This document shows positions 12,650-23,724 of a DNA stretch of 64,000 nt, in pieces. A program made the translations under genes and the position numbers. The notes under the pieces were generated by a model that saw only the letters and a list, made by a program, of their open reading frames with translations, searched no databases and was not told the origin of the DNA. Source of the stretch: Branchinecta lynchi. Its lineage: Eukaryota > Arthropoda > Branchiopoda > Anostraca > Branchinectidae. The stretch lies in contig JAKZAP010000015.1 of NCBI GenBank assembly GCA_023053575.1, positions 14,566,142 through 14,630,141 of the forward strand, read 5' to 3'. Within the stretch, counting starts at the first letter, position 1. Every line of letters starts with the position of its first letter.

Positions 12650-13108
12650 CGAGACAGGGAATCCGAGTAAAAAATTTTCCGATGGGACATGGACGAAATG
12701 AAGATGATAAGGCTGAAGTGACAAGGTACACTTTAGAAGCCTCCGACTTCCGTTCATTTTCGCGTTACGTAAATATGCAAGAGAGAAGTTATCTGTCATC
12801 CAGATAATATTTCGACAAGACCCATAGAGAAGATTATTCCAGTGTTCTATAGACAATACAAGGCATATATTTCGGGTTTCGAAAATAGAGCACGCTAACT
12901 GGCCAGAACCTCGTGCTTTGGAGAAGCAACCCAAGAATTCGAGCTTCCTTCCTGGTTCTCTCGGCTTCATCAGAAGAAGGCCGGAGAAGCAATATAGGCC
13001 CGTGTCGGTCTGGAGCATGAAATCAGTATTTCCCGAAAGATCTCGCGTCGGTCTGAAGCACAAAACCAACATTTCCCGTAAGATCTGGATAGGAAAGAAG
13101 AGGTGCAT
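12650..13108 (-). pseudogene. Ty3/Gypsy RNase H domain remnant
   Basis: The - strand frame contains 'FMLQTDTG' (first Asp of RNase H), 'LSIEHWNNLLYGS' and 'WMTDNFSLAYLRNAKMNG', the usual order in Ty3/Gypsy RNase H. It ends with 'YHLHFVHVPSENFLLG', the eroded HRPGKENVVADALSR-like tail. Substitutions at several conserved sites indicate a dead copy. Confidence 0.7.
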
Positions 13109-13239
13109 TTACGAGTCGATCTTTCAGTGTGGTAAATGCAAACTCATGATCTTTGTTCTAATTGAATTCGACGTCCTTGTGCAAGAGATTGTACAATTTT
13201 TTGGAAATAGAGCTGTAATGTGGAACGGATCGTCAGAAG

Positions 13240-13660
13240 TATCCAAGAGTTTCTAAGATGCTCTTGAGGCCCTTCCGATCAGTGGGAGGAGCCAAGTCTC
13301 GAATTTCTTGCAACTTATCGGGATCTGGCACTATACCTTCGGAGCTAAGACTGTGGTCACATAACTTGACTCCGTCCGTACGAAAAAAATTGCATTTCGA
13401 TCCTCTAAGTCTGTTGTCGTATTACTGACAAGGAGCAAAGTCTTCTTCCAATGTGGAAAGGTGTCCCTTTTAAGGTTGTACACCTGCCATGTGCCCAAAA
13501 ATCTTGGCGATCGTGATGTGATGTAGACTCGGGGATGCAGTACATCCCATAACCATCGTCTTGAAACAATACTGTTTTCCAAATAGAACGCAACTGAAAT
13601 AACTCTTTGACTAATTACTGCAGCGGATGTTATAAAATGATCTTGCGATATCAATCGTGA
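13240..13660 (-). pseudogene. Ty3/Gypsy reverse transcriptase, connection region remnant
   Basis: On the - strand, 13255-13365 reads a block with 'SSEGIVPDPDKLQEIRDLAPP', matching the segment after the YVDD palm in Gypsy RTs (GHVVS..GI.PDP.K). Upstream (13331-13654) only poorly alignable sequence remains. The palm itself was not found and may have been disrupted by the MITE next to it. Confidence 0.6.
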
Positions 13661-13837
13661 TTTTTACTTTCATGTTTAGCGCTTTCTCGAAGATTTTTTT
13701 GTAAGCTGTATGATTAGCAGGTGGAACAACAACAACAACAACAATCAAGCACAAGACGAATGTCAGGGGCAGACAGTTCTGACGTTTTTTTATCCAAGCC
13801 CTTTTTAACAACGACGATTGGAAAAGAAAAAGGGCTA

Positions 13838-14224
13838 ATGTAGCGTTTACACGGACAAGAAATCCCGTCGAGTAGAAAGGAATTCCGGTCGACTCGAAAG
13901 GATTCCGTTCGTGAAGACGAGTAGAAAAAAAGTCTAGCGGGACGGGAATCCTTTCATGATGAAAGGAATTCCCGTCCACTTGAAAGGAATCTTGACGGCG
14001 GCGCTGGTAAAAAGTACAAAAAAAGGCTAGCTAGCTTTTGAGAGCAGCAGTCATCAGTACTGATGTCATAAATGCTCTCAAAACTTTTTTTTATTGGATA
14101 GTGAATTTATTTATGTCAGATTTTCTGGTTTGACGAATTAATTTTGTTCCCTCTGCGTGTAAACATAATCTTGTCACCAAGATCGGATTCTGTTCAAGTT
14201 TTCCTGTACTTGTAAACGCTGCAT
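13838..14224. mobile_element. MITE inside Gypsy pol (~386 bp)
   Basis: Left end GTAGCGTTTACACGGACAAGAAA. The right end is the inverse, TTTTCCTGTACTTGTAAACGCTGC. The left half contains repeated AAAGGAATTCCCGTC-type palindromes. No transposase and no clear target-site duplication were seen, so the superfamily is not assigned. Confidence 0.6.
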
Positions 14225-14229
14225 AATAC

Positions 14230-15560
14230 ACTCTTCTATTATGTCTGCCTTTTTCATCTCCTCGAGATGAATCTTAACTAAATTTTCTAGAGGGTTGGGT
14301 ACCGGCAACTGTTTCCTAGAGATTGTGTGAGATTTGCTTCCATAAAGTCAAACCCTTTACCCGCGTCAAATAGACCCCTTTGCAAAAGTGTCCCTCAAAC
14401 CTGAGAGTACTGACCGTAATTTCTCCTTCATTGGCTCACGCATTTGTTCAAGCTTAAACTGAGCAAAAATCCGTACGTGAAGTTTATTTATTTTCACTAC
14501 TGGGTAAGCGAGAGCCCTTTCTCTCGGTACCGTGGCTCGGAAAGGAAGCGTTGCTACCGCTTTCGAAATCCTCACCAACCTTGCTTTTGTCACGTCCTAT
14601 GCGAGGGCAAGAACCATACTTCTCAGCACCGTGACCTCGAGATCTTGGCTACCGCCTTTCTACCCTCCCGAACTTTGGGAGAACTAGGGGTACCTCCTAT
14701 TCCCGTTTCTAAACTACCAACAGAAGCAAGACTACCGCTTTCTCCTGTCCTCGCATTACACGGGATAGACATATTCACTTCAGTTTCCATGCAACCAATT
14801 TCAGAGTCGCAGATGTCAGTGACTACTGGGTCTTAACTACCAAGCACCTACTTCTAATCTACCGAAAACGCCAAGAATTTGGTCACGCTTAAAAGTAATT
14901 GGGCGTGAATTGACATTTTTAAGACGAATGACAACCCTTTTTTTCCGTGACTCTATCAACTGATCAGGGCACATCAGGCGTGCACTGACCCGATTCCCCC
15001 CATAGACTCCTACGGTGCCGGTTTCAAACTCAACCCCACCCTCAAAATAAAAAAAGGAATTACTTGCGACTGAAACATTAGACAAACAACGTACATCACA
15101 CCGTCCGAAATTACTGAACCGTCAGCGTTAAAAGTACAGGTATCAATTCCCGAATCTTTGAAAGTGCTGATTAAATTTCTGTTTTTATGCAGTCCAGCAG
15201 AAATTTTTTAGATGATAGGAAGTCAAAACCGAGGACAAACTTGGGTGTTAACAATGGGACAACAATAAAAGTGTACCTGCACCTTTTTCCGTTGATTTGG
15301 ATGTGAATATCACAGATTCCGGTTGTTCGTAAAGTCTCACCGTTAGCTTTTCGAATGCTAATAGAGTTCTTTGGTCTTCGAATGTTCGGGGACCTAACTC
15401 ATTCCCTTAACGCAACTTCGGGAATGGCCGATATGCACGCTCCTATGTCTACCAAAATCCTCCGATACTGGTTTTCTAACTGCACAATTGCGTAAAACGC
15501 TTCTTTAGCATGATGTAGGCCTAAATCATAATTACGATGTTCTTGCACTGCAGTACTAAC
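14230..15560 (-). pseudogene. Gypsy pol 5' region and aspartic protease remnant
   Basis: On the - strand around 15400-15460 the sequence reads 'ILVDIGACISAIPE', an eroded retroviral-type aspartic protease active site in which D-(T/S)-G-A has become D-I-G-A. A frame at 14837-15085 ('VVIRLKNVNSRPITFKRDQ') lies just beyond, where Gypsy elements carry the protease-RT linker. The stretch 14240-14830 shows no assignable domain. Confidence 0.6.
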
Positions 15561-15563
15561 ACT

Positions 15564-16077
15564 GATCGACTAAAACCAGGAAGGGAAGGGAACACGAAAA
15601 GTAGGAAGGCATACTAAAACCAGGAAGGGCATACTAAAACGACGAAGGCTGTCGCCAAAATTCACCGCACCGTTCCCTTCCTCTGTTTAGTATTCTTCGA
15701 GGGGTCGGCAACTTCTCACATTCAAAGTTCACGATCGCTTCCTCGGTTTAGTATCCCGACATGGGTAGGCACTGAGTTCAGTGAGGGGTCAGCAACTATA
15801 AAAATTGTAATTCACCTCTTCATTTCTCGTTATGACGGTAGGTCAGGGAGTTTGAAAAGTTGCCGACCCCTCGAGTTTGAAGGAAATTGAAAAGTTGCCG
15901 ACCCCTAGAAGAATACTAAATAGAGGAAGGGAACGGTACGGCTTTCCAATTCTGAATTCTGGCAACAGCCTTCCTGGTTTTAGTATGCCCTTCCTCGTTT
16001 TAGTATGCCCTTCCTGGTTTTAGTATGCCTTCCTGCTTTTCTCGCGTTCCCTTGCCTTCCTGGTTTTAGTCGATCCC
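15564..16077. mobile_element. Mutator-like foldback element (514 bp)
   Basis: Large inverted repeat. It opens GATCGACTAAAACCAGGAAGG and closes with the inverse CCTTCCTGGTTTTAGTCGATC. Internal paired arms contain AGGGGTCGGCAACTTCTCA at about 15695 and its inverse near 15840-15905. Flanked by the 11-bp direct repeat GTACTAACACT (15553-15563 and 16078-16088); 9-11 bp is the Mutator-superfamily range. Inserted between the protease and gag pieces of the Gypsy remnant. Confidence 0.75.
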
Positions 16078-16229
16078 GTACTAACACTATCACTTTGCTT
16101 GAAACATGCGTCCTTAGGGGCCTTAAATTCAGTGTTCTTAACGGCAGTCGTTTGGCCCTTATTTTCGTCTGCCGTTTGAGCTTTCCAGTTTCGTTTCCTG
16201 CTTGAAACGCATAACTACGCTATCAGGCC

Positions 16230-16735
16230 CTCGACATTCCGCTTTTTGTGATACAGGTGTCCGCAGCTGTAGCACTCAAGTCCTCTTCGATCCAACCTCT
16301 CATGATCCTGTCGATGACGTGCGGAGTCAGACGGTCTCCTTTCGAATTTGCAAGGACTAAAATTGCCGTCATCGTAATATGAAGACATGGGGCTTTGATG
16401 ACGAGGCTTCCTATGCTTCGTGAGTGTACGTTTTTCTCTCTCTGCTCCCGCTAAAGCTGCTATTGCTGTCGTGTCTTCTTCTTCTGCCGTGTGACCTATC
16501 TTTAAAGCTTACTCGTCCCATGCTGTCTGTTATGGCACCGACAGTCGGGTAAGAGACGCTTGTGCTGAAGGTTGCCCGTAGAAATCGTTCAGCTTCTTTT
16601 GCTTCTCTGACGCAGTCATTAAAGGTCTATGGTTTTGCTTTAAGGAAGGAATGGTACATAGCCTTATTGTCTCTTACGGCACTGCAGAAGGTCTGAATCG
16701 CCGCAATTTCTGGACCTGGGAAGTGGATTAGATGT
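16230..16735 (-). pseudogene. Ty3/Gypsy gag C-terminus with damaged zinc knuckle
   Basis: The - strand at about 16240-16290 reads 'ECYSCGHLYHKKRNV', a CCHC zinc knuckle (C-x2-C-x4-H-x4-C) whose last Cys is now Val. Upstream (16540-16735) a frame with 'AIQTFCSAVRDNKAMYHSF' and 'TFNDCVREAKEAERF' looks like the gag capsid C-terminal region, with at least one stop. This fixes the 5'-3' order of the element as gag, PR, RT, RH, IN running from high to low coordinates. Confidence 0.65.
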
Positions 16736-16770
16736 TCGATTTAGGGGTACGAAGAAATGATAACGCCCAG

Positions 16771-17073
16771 AGCGTGTTCCACCCTACTTACCGTAGTTAC
16801 TACGCGTGACGTCACGAATTCTGGCTTTTTGCCGTCAAGGCTGGAACGATTTTTCTATTTTACAGCAGGATCTCACGCCAGGGGCGAATCCGACCAATTA
16901 CGTTACAGAGATGCGTAGTAACTACGCTTACTACGCTCCCGAGCATGTTAAGCAAATAGTAACTATTAGTTACTATTCCGACAAGGTTGGAATGGTCAGC
17001 GTAGTAACTTTTCGTGAGGATGGAACGGAAATAGTATCTGATAGTAACTATTGTTAGAAGAGTGGAACACGCT
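16771..17073. mobile_element. 303-bp MITE, copy 1
   Basis: Terminal inverted repeats AGCGTGTTCCACCCT and AGTGGAACACGCT. Exact 5-bp target duplication CCCAG (16766-16770 and 17074-17078). Same length as the copy at 41095-41397, roughly 90% identical by eye. An ~83-codon frame is open in both copies, but codon bias and homology support are lacking. Confidence 0.8.
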
Positions 17074-17266
17074 CCCAGTGACGAAGGTACTTGAACGAAA
17101 GAATTTTCGAAAACATGCTGCCAAAGAAGAAGCGGAACTAGAAATGAGGAGCATGCTGTTGACCAAACCGGTCAAGTAACCAACCATTTTTCTGTGCTAG
17201 TGTTGGGCGATATTTGTATTTATCGATGTTTTCACATTTGATATTCTATGGTCGATATACCAATAT

Positions 17267-17440
17267 CAGGCCCGTATCCAGGAATTTATTTGGGGGGGGG
17301 GGTTTGCCTGCTGGTCGGACAAAAATCACAAAAAACACATAGATCAGAGGGAAAAGCCTATAAAAATCGTTATTTTTGTATGTTTCGGGGGGGGGGGGGT
17401 CAACCCCCTAACCCCCCCCCCCCCTCTGGATACGGCCTCG
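17267..17440. mobile_element. hAT-like hairpin MITE, copy 1
   Basis: Starts CAGGCCCGTATCCAGGAATT and ends TCTGGATACGGCCTCG, with long G- and C-runs forming the stem. Flanks ACCAATAT / ATCAATAT are a near-match 8-bp target duplication. It sits inside an AT-rich palindromic region (17200-17540) full of ATCGATAT boxes. Related copies are at 49112-49263 and 54075-54245, with a fragment near 53.5 kb. Confidence 0.65.
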
Positions 17441-17689
17441 ATCAATATTGTCACTTACGGTATTCGATGATGGATGTATCGATCTTTTCAAATTCAATAT
17501 TCGATAATCGATATATCGATATTGATATTTGTTTACCGTGTTTCGATATTGGATACGTCTCGTTTCGCCAAAATCAAAGAACAAAATTTTCGTTAAATAG
17601 AATCTGGGATCATCTCAAACTCCGAATAAATAAGAAATGAATTACGGAAAATATTGCTCCAATTTCGGATATATAGTGTAACTTATGTG

Positions 17690-17945
17690 AAAAGTATTTT
17701 CTACCCGGACAACTACTTCGCCCGGAATCCGGCCCAAACCGGAAAATTTGTTAAAATTTTGTAGTTGATTACACGGCAGATTTAGGGTCAAGAAGAGACG
17801 CTGAGTCTGTATATGGCCATCACTTTTTACCCAGATTTATCTTTCGTTCACAATACGATTGAAACCGGAAAATATTTTATAAGTTAAAGTTTTATCTGAA
17901 GTAGATTAGATGTTCTTTAGACGGATAAGGAGAATACTGTTTAAT
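17690..17945. repeat. Dispersed ~137-bp repeat array, copy 2 (degraded)
   Basis: Contains TTCGCCCGGAATCCGG, an AAACCGGAAAATTTGTTAAAA block and GATTAGATGTTC in the same order as 1.37-1.86 and 63.4-64.0 kb. About two units are recognisable. Confidence 0.65.
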
Positions 17946-18131
17946 GAGAAGTACCTATTCAAACTTCTCAATCCCCCTCCGCTTTGCTGGGTAGCCGCCC
18001 ATCCACAGGCCAGTGGCGTTGTTGCCATCTGACCAAGATACCTGGCTTTAATGCGTATGACCCTCCCTCACCCGACAGCGATTCAATTCGATAAGGCATT
18101 CCCTTACCCTCTCTAATTTATCCCTTTCCAG

Positions 18132-18314
18132 GTGAGCACCTGACTGAAAGTCCCTTCCCGATCAAAGTACTTGGAGCTCGCGATCCGACGAAAATCAAAG
18201 TGTACGGATCCGGACTGGAACATGGCGTTTTGGCATCGTTCCAGAGCCGCTTTGTCTGTGATACTAGAGGTGCTGGCGTGGGTCAACTCACTGTCAAAAT
18301 AAGGGGACAAAAAG
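18132..18314 (+). CDS. Filamin-like gene, internal exon (penultimate visible)
   Basis: Filamin is an actin-crosslinking protein built of tandem immunoglobulin-like repeats. This 183-nt exon is bounded by CTTTCCAG at the 5' side and AAAG|GTGAGT at the 3' side. It is open in one frame and encodes the end of one repeat ('ESPFPIKVLGA', the family's G-SPF-V-V motif) and the start of the next ('FVCDTRGAGVGQLTVKIRG', matching the D-T-GAG-L-V signature of filamin repeats). Both splice sites are phase 1 in a Gly codon, and the reading frame continues into 21610-21791. Upstream exons are not visible here. Certain as a filamin-family repeat; whether it is the filamin-A/cheerio or jitterbug type is undecided. 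Confidence 0.88.
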
Positions 18315-18599
18315 GTGAGTAAATAATAATCTATAATGAAAATCTCAGGATCGACTAAACAGAGGCCATGCACGGTACGACATGGTGCAGGAGGAACGAG
18401 TACCAAAAGGAGGCATCGGCGTACTAAGGTAAGGTAAGCCTGTAAGACCCAATTTTGAATTGACTTCTGACAAAAAAAACTTAAGTTCCATAAAAGGCAT
18501 AAACACAAATGACGCTTCTTTAATTCTGATTGATTTGTAAAGAAAAAAAATGATAAGACCCTAGCTTAAGGTCTTACAAATAAAAACAAACAAACAACT

Positions 18600-18950
18600 A
18601 ACAACGTCAGCACGAGAAAATAAGAATATGTTTGTACCAGTAGGCACGCACAGTCTACGCCTTCTTTTATTACCTGTATTCTGGCATGACCTTTTGTTAG
18701 GCTTCGGAATTTTCGGTCATAAAGAGATTATCGAGGGGCGGGACCTGCATACCTTTTGTTAGGCTCCAGATGCCTTCCTTTAGAGACGTGCTTGAGAACT
18801 TAAAGGAGGCACGCCAGACCACAGGTCCACTTTGAGAACTCTGAATCCTGGTGAAGATGGTGCATGCCTCCCGGTGCAAGCATGCCTTCTTTTATTATGC
18901 ACTGCCTCTTTTCGAAACCATTTATTTATTTCGCTCAAAGCTGAGGAGTA
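18600..18950. other. Intronic non-coding sequence of the filamin gene
   Basis: The segment has a short direct repeat (CCTTTTGTTAGGCTCCAGATG-like, near 18690 and 18750) and no credible gene. Confidence 0.4.
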
Positions 18951-20290
18951 GCATAACATAATATATAAGCACTATATGATATGATGATATGATATTTCTT
19001 ACCTTAAAAGCCCAAGGGCCATGCCAATACAAACAAAAGGAAACACAATGACGAACTTATTTCTAACAACCACTAAAACTACAAAAAAAACCACTTTCTA
19101 CCCACTTTCTTTATAGTAGTATAACACTGACTCTTATATATTTGCTCAATCCATCCTGATCACACTCGTTTGATCCAAATATTTCACTTCTCAAATCATT
19201 CAATTACCTACAATCACACATAAGATGTAGCACACACTCATTCATATCTCCACACATTGGGCAGAAGTAAGGACCAATTCTCCCAACGGCCTACCCGTGT
19301 ACCTTCTCCTATCTCCCAGCGGTAAACTATCATCACGAATACTAATTAATAATTTCAATTCCTCCCTACCTAAACCCGCTTTAAAAGAAACAGATTCACC
19401 CCATGTCTCTTTCGCCTCTGTATAAAACCTTAGATATTTTGAACTATCTCTGTCGACCTGCCACCTGAATTTCCTGGTCCCTAAGTATACTTTTTACTTC
19501 TCTAGCTACTGTCCCTAGCTCAAACTCATGACCAATACCCTCGTTCCACCTATCACCGACCCCGCACTCATCTAAAACTTTCCTTAACCTGATACGCCCA
19601 TGACTCCTTACTTGTGTCCCTCAGGGACTCCAGATACGCCACTTTCCACATTCTAACACATGGAAGACAAATTATCTTCGTCTTAAACGAATTAAAACTT
19701 AGCGTACTCACTACACGCCTACATCTTAAGCTTCCTAAACCTAGGTCCCCACCTAGCTACTAAATTATTAGTTGTACTACTCAGTCCTAACAGTATTTTA
19801 AAATAATTCGGCGGTATCTGCTCCAGTTTACCTGCCGTACGGAACCCAAACTTCTGATGCGTAATGCATAACCGGCAAAACCTTCGTGTAGAATACCTCT
19901 TTCTGTATCTTGATGTTGTGAATTTCTTTCAAATGGCTTCTTAGAACTAGATTAAAACACCTTTTCCCTTCATCTCCGCCTGTTCCACAGGCTTTCCAAA
20001 TATTCCTCCTTTTGCTCGTAATTTACCCTCCAAGTACACCCATTCTTCCTTTACTTCTAGGTGCTTCCCCCCGTATTGAAACTTATCACATTCTCTCAAT
20101 GTAACACCTTTTCTAAACACCACCACAGCTGTTTTGCCAACATTCAATGTTAACTCTTTCTTTTTTAAATAAAGCTCTAGCAAAGTTATAAGTTTCTGAA
20201 GGTTACTACTACAATCAGCCACCAGTGTTATAGGTTCGCCAGCAAATAACAAAGTACAAAGAGACATGATATCTACAGCACCTTCTGCGC
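18950..20290 (-). pseudogene. LINE remnant (CPMC-type tail) in filamin intron
   Basis: On the - strand the piece at 19947-20267 shows an RT palm-like 'LLFAGEPITLVAD' (an eroded FADD-type catalytic box) followed by 'LELYLKKKELTLNVGKTAVV'. Near 19200-19270 the - strand reads 'GPYFCPMCGDMNECVLHLM', a Cys/His tail typical of some LINE ORF2 C-termini. The same tail is found at 54.6 kb (-) and near 25.4 kb (+), so the three are one family. Several frameshifts; antisense to the filamin gene. Confidence 0.65.
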
Positions 20291-21609
20291 TCCTTCTATA
20301 CTATTCCGTTCTGGTGTCGCCTATGTTCTGCGAAAGAAGGAGATAAAAAAGATGAGATCATGTTATTTTAAATACGCAAAGCACCTGCTCAGTTTAAATT
20401 ATGCCATAACCATACATTAACGGAGAAGTTCAAAATTCAAGATGCAAGTGTTACCCATTTGTATGTTTCTTCGTCCCTATCAAAACTCATTGACAACAGA
20501 GCCCAACCAGCGCACGACCTTCTCCACTGCTTCCCGACCGAATATTGAAAATTAGCGTCTGTTTTCTGTGTTTTATGTCTTTTATTTATTTTCTTTTATT
20601 TACTCCTCTTTTTCGAAATGGCGGGTTACAAATAAGTTACTTACTTACTTACTACCGTCAGCGTTGGAGCCGAACTATCCGTCATGGACTATCCAACTCC
20701 AAATCCCATTTAATGACCCTGTAAATAACGTGAAAAAAACAACTAAATTAAGTATTTTAACTTCTTAGCCTACTAACATTACTCACTTCTGAAGAATGAT
20801 TGGTAGTGGGTTGGGGGTACTTCCGAAGCTATTTTGTAGGAACTTGTCAACTTTACGAGGGAAAATTCGTGGCAGGCAGAGTAGAGAGTTCTGGGATGTG
20901 TGCTGAGAAATATCTGACACCATAGATCAGAGCAAAATTACACTAGGGAGTAGCATGCTTTACAATCGAGCTATACTTGTAGCGCCGCCCACTAGGCTTA
21001 TGGAATTTGTGGAAAAAACTTGCTGGCTTAAACATTAATAGTAAAGCTAAGATGCTGTCTGCACACAACGAAGACAACAGGGGAGGTTGTATCTTTTTGA
21101 TACTGTGTTCAGAATTTTAAGTTATCGGAACCAGCGCTGGTACACCACTGATTGATTTTCAGAAGGGACGTTCTCTATCACTAGTGGTGCTAGTGTCGCT
21201 GCTATTCGAGTGTGTGTCATTTTTTGCAAGTCTTGGCGCAGTTCAGTCTGTCCACTTTAATTACTCCCTAGTATCATTTTGGCCTGCTATCCTCAAGATC
21301 AATTCGTCGACGAGGTACAGTTCTGTTTCCATATCCAGCCAAGCGGCTTTCATGCGGAATACAGGACTATTGTAAGTTCCCTTCCAGAAATCAACTCTAC
21401 GAAAGACAGACATACACTGCATGAATCGCGTTCATCCTTACATGTAAGCGAGAAATTTGAAAGGGAATATTAAATTCCTAATGTACAGGGCGATCTTGGG
21501 ATTCTTCACTCTTTCAGCTCTAGCCAGTAATATTCACTTTCACTATGTAGCTACGTAGAGTTAGTTAAGCGTTTTGAAAAGAGGTGGCTCTAGTCCCTTT
21601 TCTTTCCAG
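20290..21609. other. Filamin intron, mostly featureless
   Basis: A LINE-type 3' end (20560-20660, with 'GCGGGTTACAAATAAG' followed by (TTAC)n) is the only assignable piece. From 20660 to 21609 I see no gene, only short unsupported frames, ending in the polypyrimidine tract TTTTCTTTCCAG of the next exon. Confidence 0.5.
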
Positions 21610-21791
21610 GTGCATTCCGGATAGGAATGCAGAGAGAATCCCAAACCGACCGGGTTATCGTTTTTAAATACGACCCAACCAAGCCTGGAGACTACAAGAT
21701 TGAAGTCAAATGGGCCGGACAGCATGTACACGGGTCGCCGTTTTCTGTGAAGATATTCGATACCCAAGAGGAACTGTCAAGATATATTCAG
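21610..21791 (+). CDS. Filamin-like gene, next exon
   Basis: Preceded by TTCTTTCCAG and followed by ATTCAG|GTAAGG. In the frame left by the 18314 donor it reads 'MQRESQTDRVIVFKYDPT', 'PGDYKIEVKWAGQHV' and 'GSPFSVKIFDTQEEL'. This is a complete filamin repeat C-terminal half with the family's Y-P-PG-Y-I-V-W-G-HV-GSPF signature. The closing FDTQEEL is like the end of the last repeat in invertebrate filamins, so few coding exons should remain downstream. I found no further exon with confidence; a LINE (21.85 kb on) fills the start of the next intron. Confidence 0.88.
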
Positions 21792-21849
21792 GTAAGGGTC
21801 GCAGATATTTTTGATAGCAAATAGTTAGATATGTTTCCAGTCTCGTTAA

Positions 21850-23275
21850 ATCATTAATTCATTAATGATTATCGACCACATCACGATCACATCCATATTT
21901 TGCCGAGTGATGGAAAAGTTGATTGTTGCAAGAATCCAGAAATATTTTGATGCTAACAATCTTTGGAACCCTGCTCAACATGGTTTTAGGAAAAGAAGTT
22001 CTTGCAACACTCAACTTCTTGAAGTCATTACGGATTTTCAGCGTTTTGCGGATTTGAGTGTACTTTTTTATTGTATTTACATTGATTTTTCAAAAGCATT
22101 TGATAAGGTTTCAATACCGCACCTCCTTCAAAAATGTGCCCGTTATACCATAGGCCAGAAGACGCTTGCATTTATTACTGATTATTTGAGTGGGAGAACC
22201 CAACAAGTTATGGTCGGTGACGAGGTTTCTTGTCCAGTTGATGTATTAAGTGGTGTACCCCAGGGAAGTTGTCTGGGACCAATTTTATTTTGTTTGTTCA
22301 TAAATGATCTTCCCTCTTCTATCAAACATTCCTCCATTAAAATGTTCGCTGACGACGTAAAACTGTATTTACCAGTGCAAGATCATACTGATGCGCAGCT
22401 TTTGCAAGAAGATCTAGATTCTCTAACCCAGTGGTGCGAATCTAACTCTATGTTCATAAACCCGTCTAAATGTGTTGTACTTCATTACGGTCGGAAATCA
22501 CACCCTGATTATAGTTATATTTTGTCTGGTTTAAGGGTCCCTTCAGAAGAAACGGTGCGTGACCTCGGTGTTCGTTTTGATACTCAACTAAAGTTTGAAA
22601 AGCATGTTTTGGAAATTGTGAAAAATGCAAATTATCGTCTGCTGACTTTAAAAAGAAGTTTTAGTAAGTTCAATCTCCGGAATTTTATGTTGTTATGCAA
22701 ATCCCTGGTGCGCCCTATCGTTGAATACAACACTTCAGTCTGGTTTCCTTTAAATGTCACTGATGAAAACCGAGTAGAAAAATTTCAGAGAAGGGCGACC
22801 AGGTGATCCCATACCTTCAACACCTTTCATATCCATAGCGGCTTACTCGACTTCAGCTCCCATCATTAAAGTTTCGAAGGCGCCGTAGTGACGTAATTAA
22901 CGCGTTTCGGATAATTAAAGGAGCAGATGATGTTGACCCCAATTCATTTTTCAAATTCAGTCACTACCCCACAACCCGCCAACACCCTTACAAACTGTAC
23001 CCTCCGAAACCGCATAAGAAAATTGGCCGGTGTTTATTCGTCAATAGGGTAACCGAACCGTGGAACAGTTTGCCAGCGGAAGTTGCTGATTCAGGCAGTA
23101 TCCAAACGTTTAAGCGTGGTATAGTCGACACCCCATTTTACTCAGTTGCTTTTGTAGTCTGAAAATTTGTTTACTTTTGTAGTGTATCAGTTTATGTGTG
23201 TGAAGTATATGTAATCTGTGTGTAAGTAACGGCGACAAGCTAAAAGCTTAACGCTAAATGAAATAATAAATTAAT
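21850..23275 (+). mobile_element. 5'-truncated LINE with RT, sense in filamin intron
   Basis: The frame at 21865-22806 (313 codons) encodes a non-LTR RT. Blocks in order: 'NPAQHGFRKRSSC', 'YIDFSKAFDKV' (first catalytic Asp), 'GVPQGSCLGPILFCLFIND', 'MFADDVKLYLPV' (catalytic FADD intact), then the thumb and 'VEKFQRRATR'. A frameshift at about 22803 separates the conserved tail, which continues to a stop near 23160 ('RVTEPWNSLPAEV' in the shifted frame). The endonuclease is missing. The 3' end is AT-rich, ATGAAATAATAAATTAAT. CR1/Jockey-like by motif layout. Confidence 0.8.
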
Positions 23276-23715
23276 CTCCAAACAGTCTCCTGTGGCTTAT
23301 CCGTCTCCCTTTCGATAGCAAAGACACTTTCATTTAACCTTTTAATCTTATGGAGTTATTACTTGTACTTTATTGCTGTTATAACCCAAATTGTGTTTTC
23401 TCGCCGAAGCAGGAGGAGCGCTAGATCTCGGAAGCGCTAGACTGAAAATGTGGGTTTATTCAGACCCATGTTTGGCACTATACAATGTTTGGCAACAATG
23501 AACACATAGACAAGCATCCTTGTGTGAAATGCAGTGACAAAAGTTTTTAACACTTTTGAATGTTGTGACTCGTGAAAACATAAAAGTAAAAGGGACATGA
23601 GATATGATCCTTTTGGTGTTTCACGGAAATACCCTTTACAGTAACCTTTCTAAGTACCGTGTTTCGCGAAAAGATAAGAACTAACAGAGTTGTTTTTTAT
23701 TTTACTTATTTTGCT
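23275..23715. other. No gene seen
   Basis: Non-coding sequence between the LINE tail and repeat module A. It contains GAAGCRSTAGA-type short direct repeats near 23408-23440 but nothing assignable. Confidence 0.4.
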
Positions 23716-23724
23716 TATTTTTAT

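Noticed and set aside
17248..17640. 130-codon + strand ORF
   Set aside because: It runs through a G/C-run hairpin MITE and palindromic AT sequence; Gly/Pro-rich tracts are a by-product of the homopolymers.
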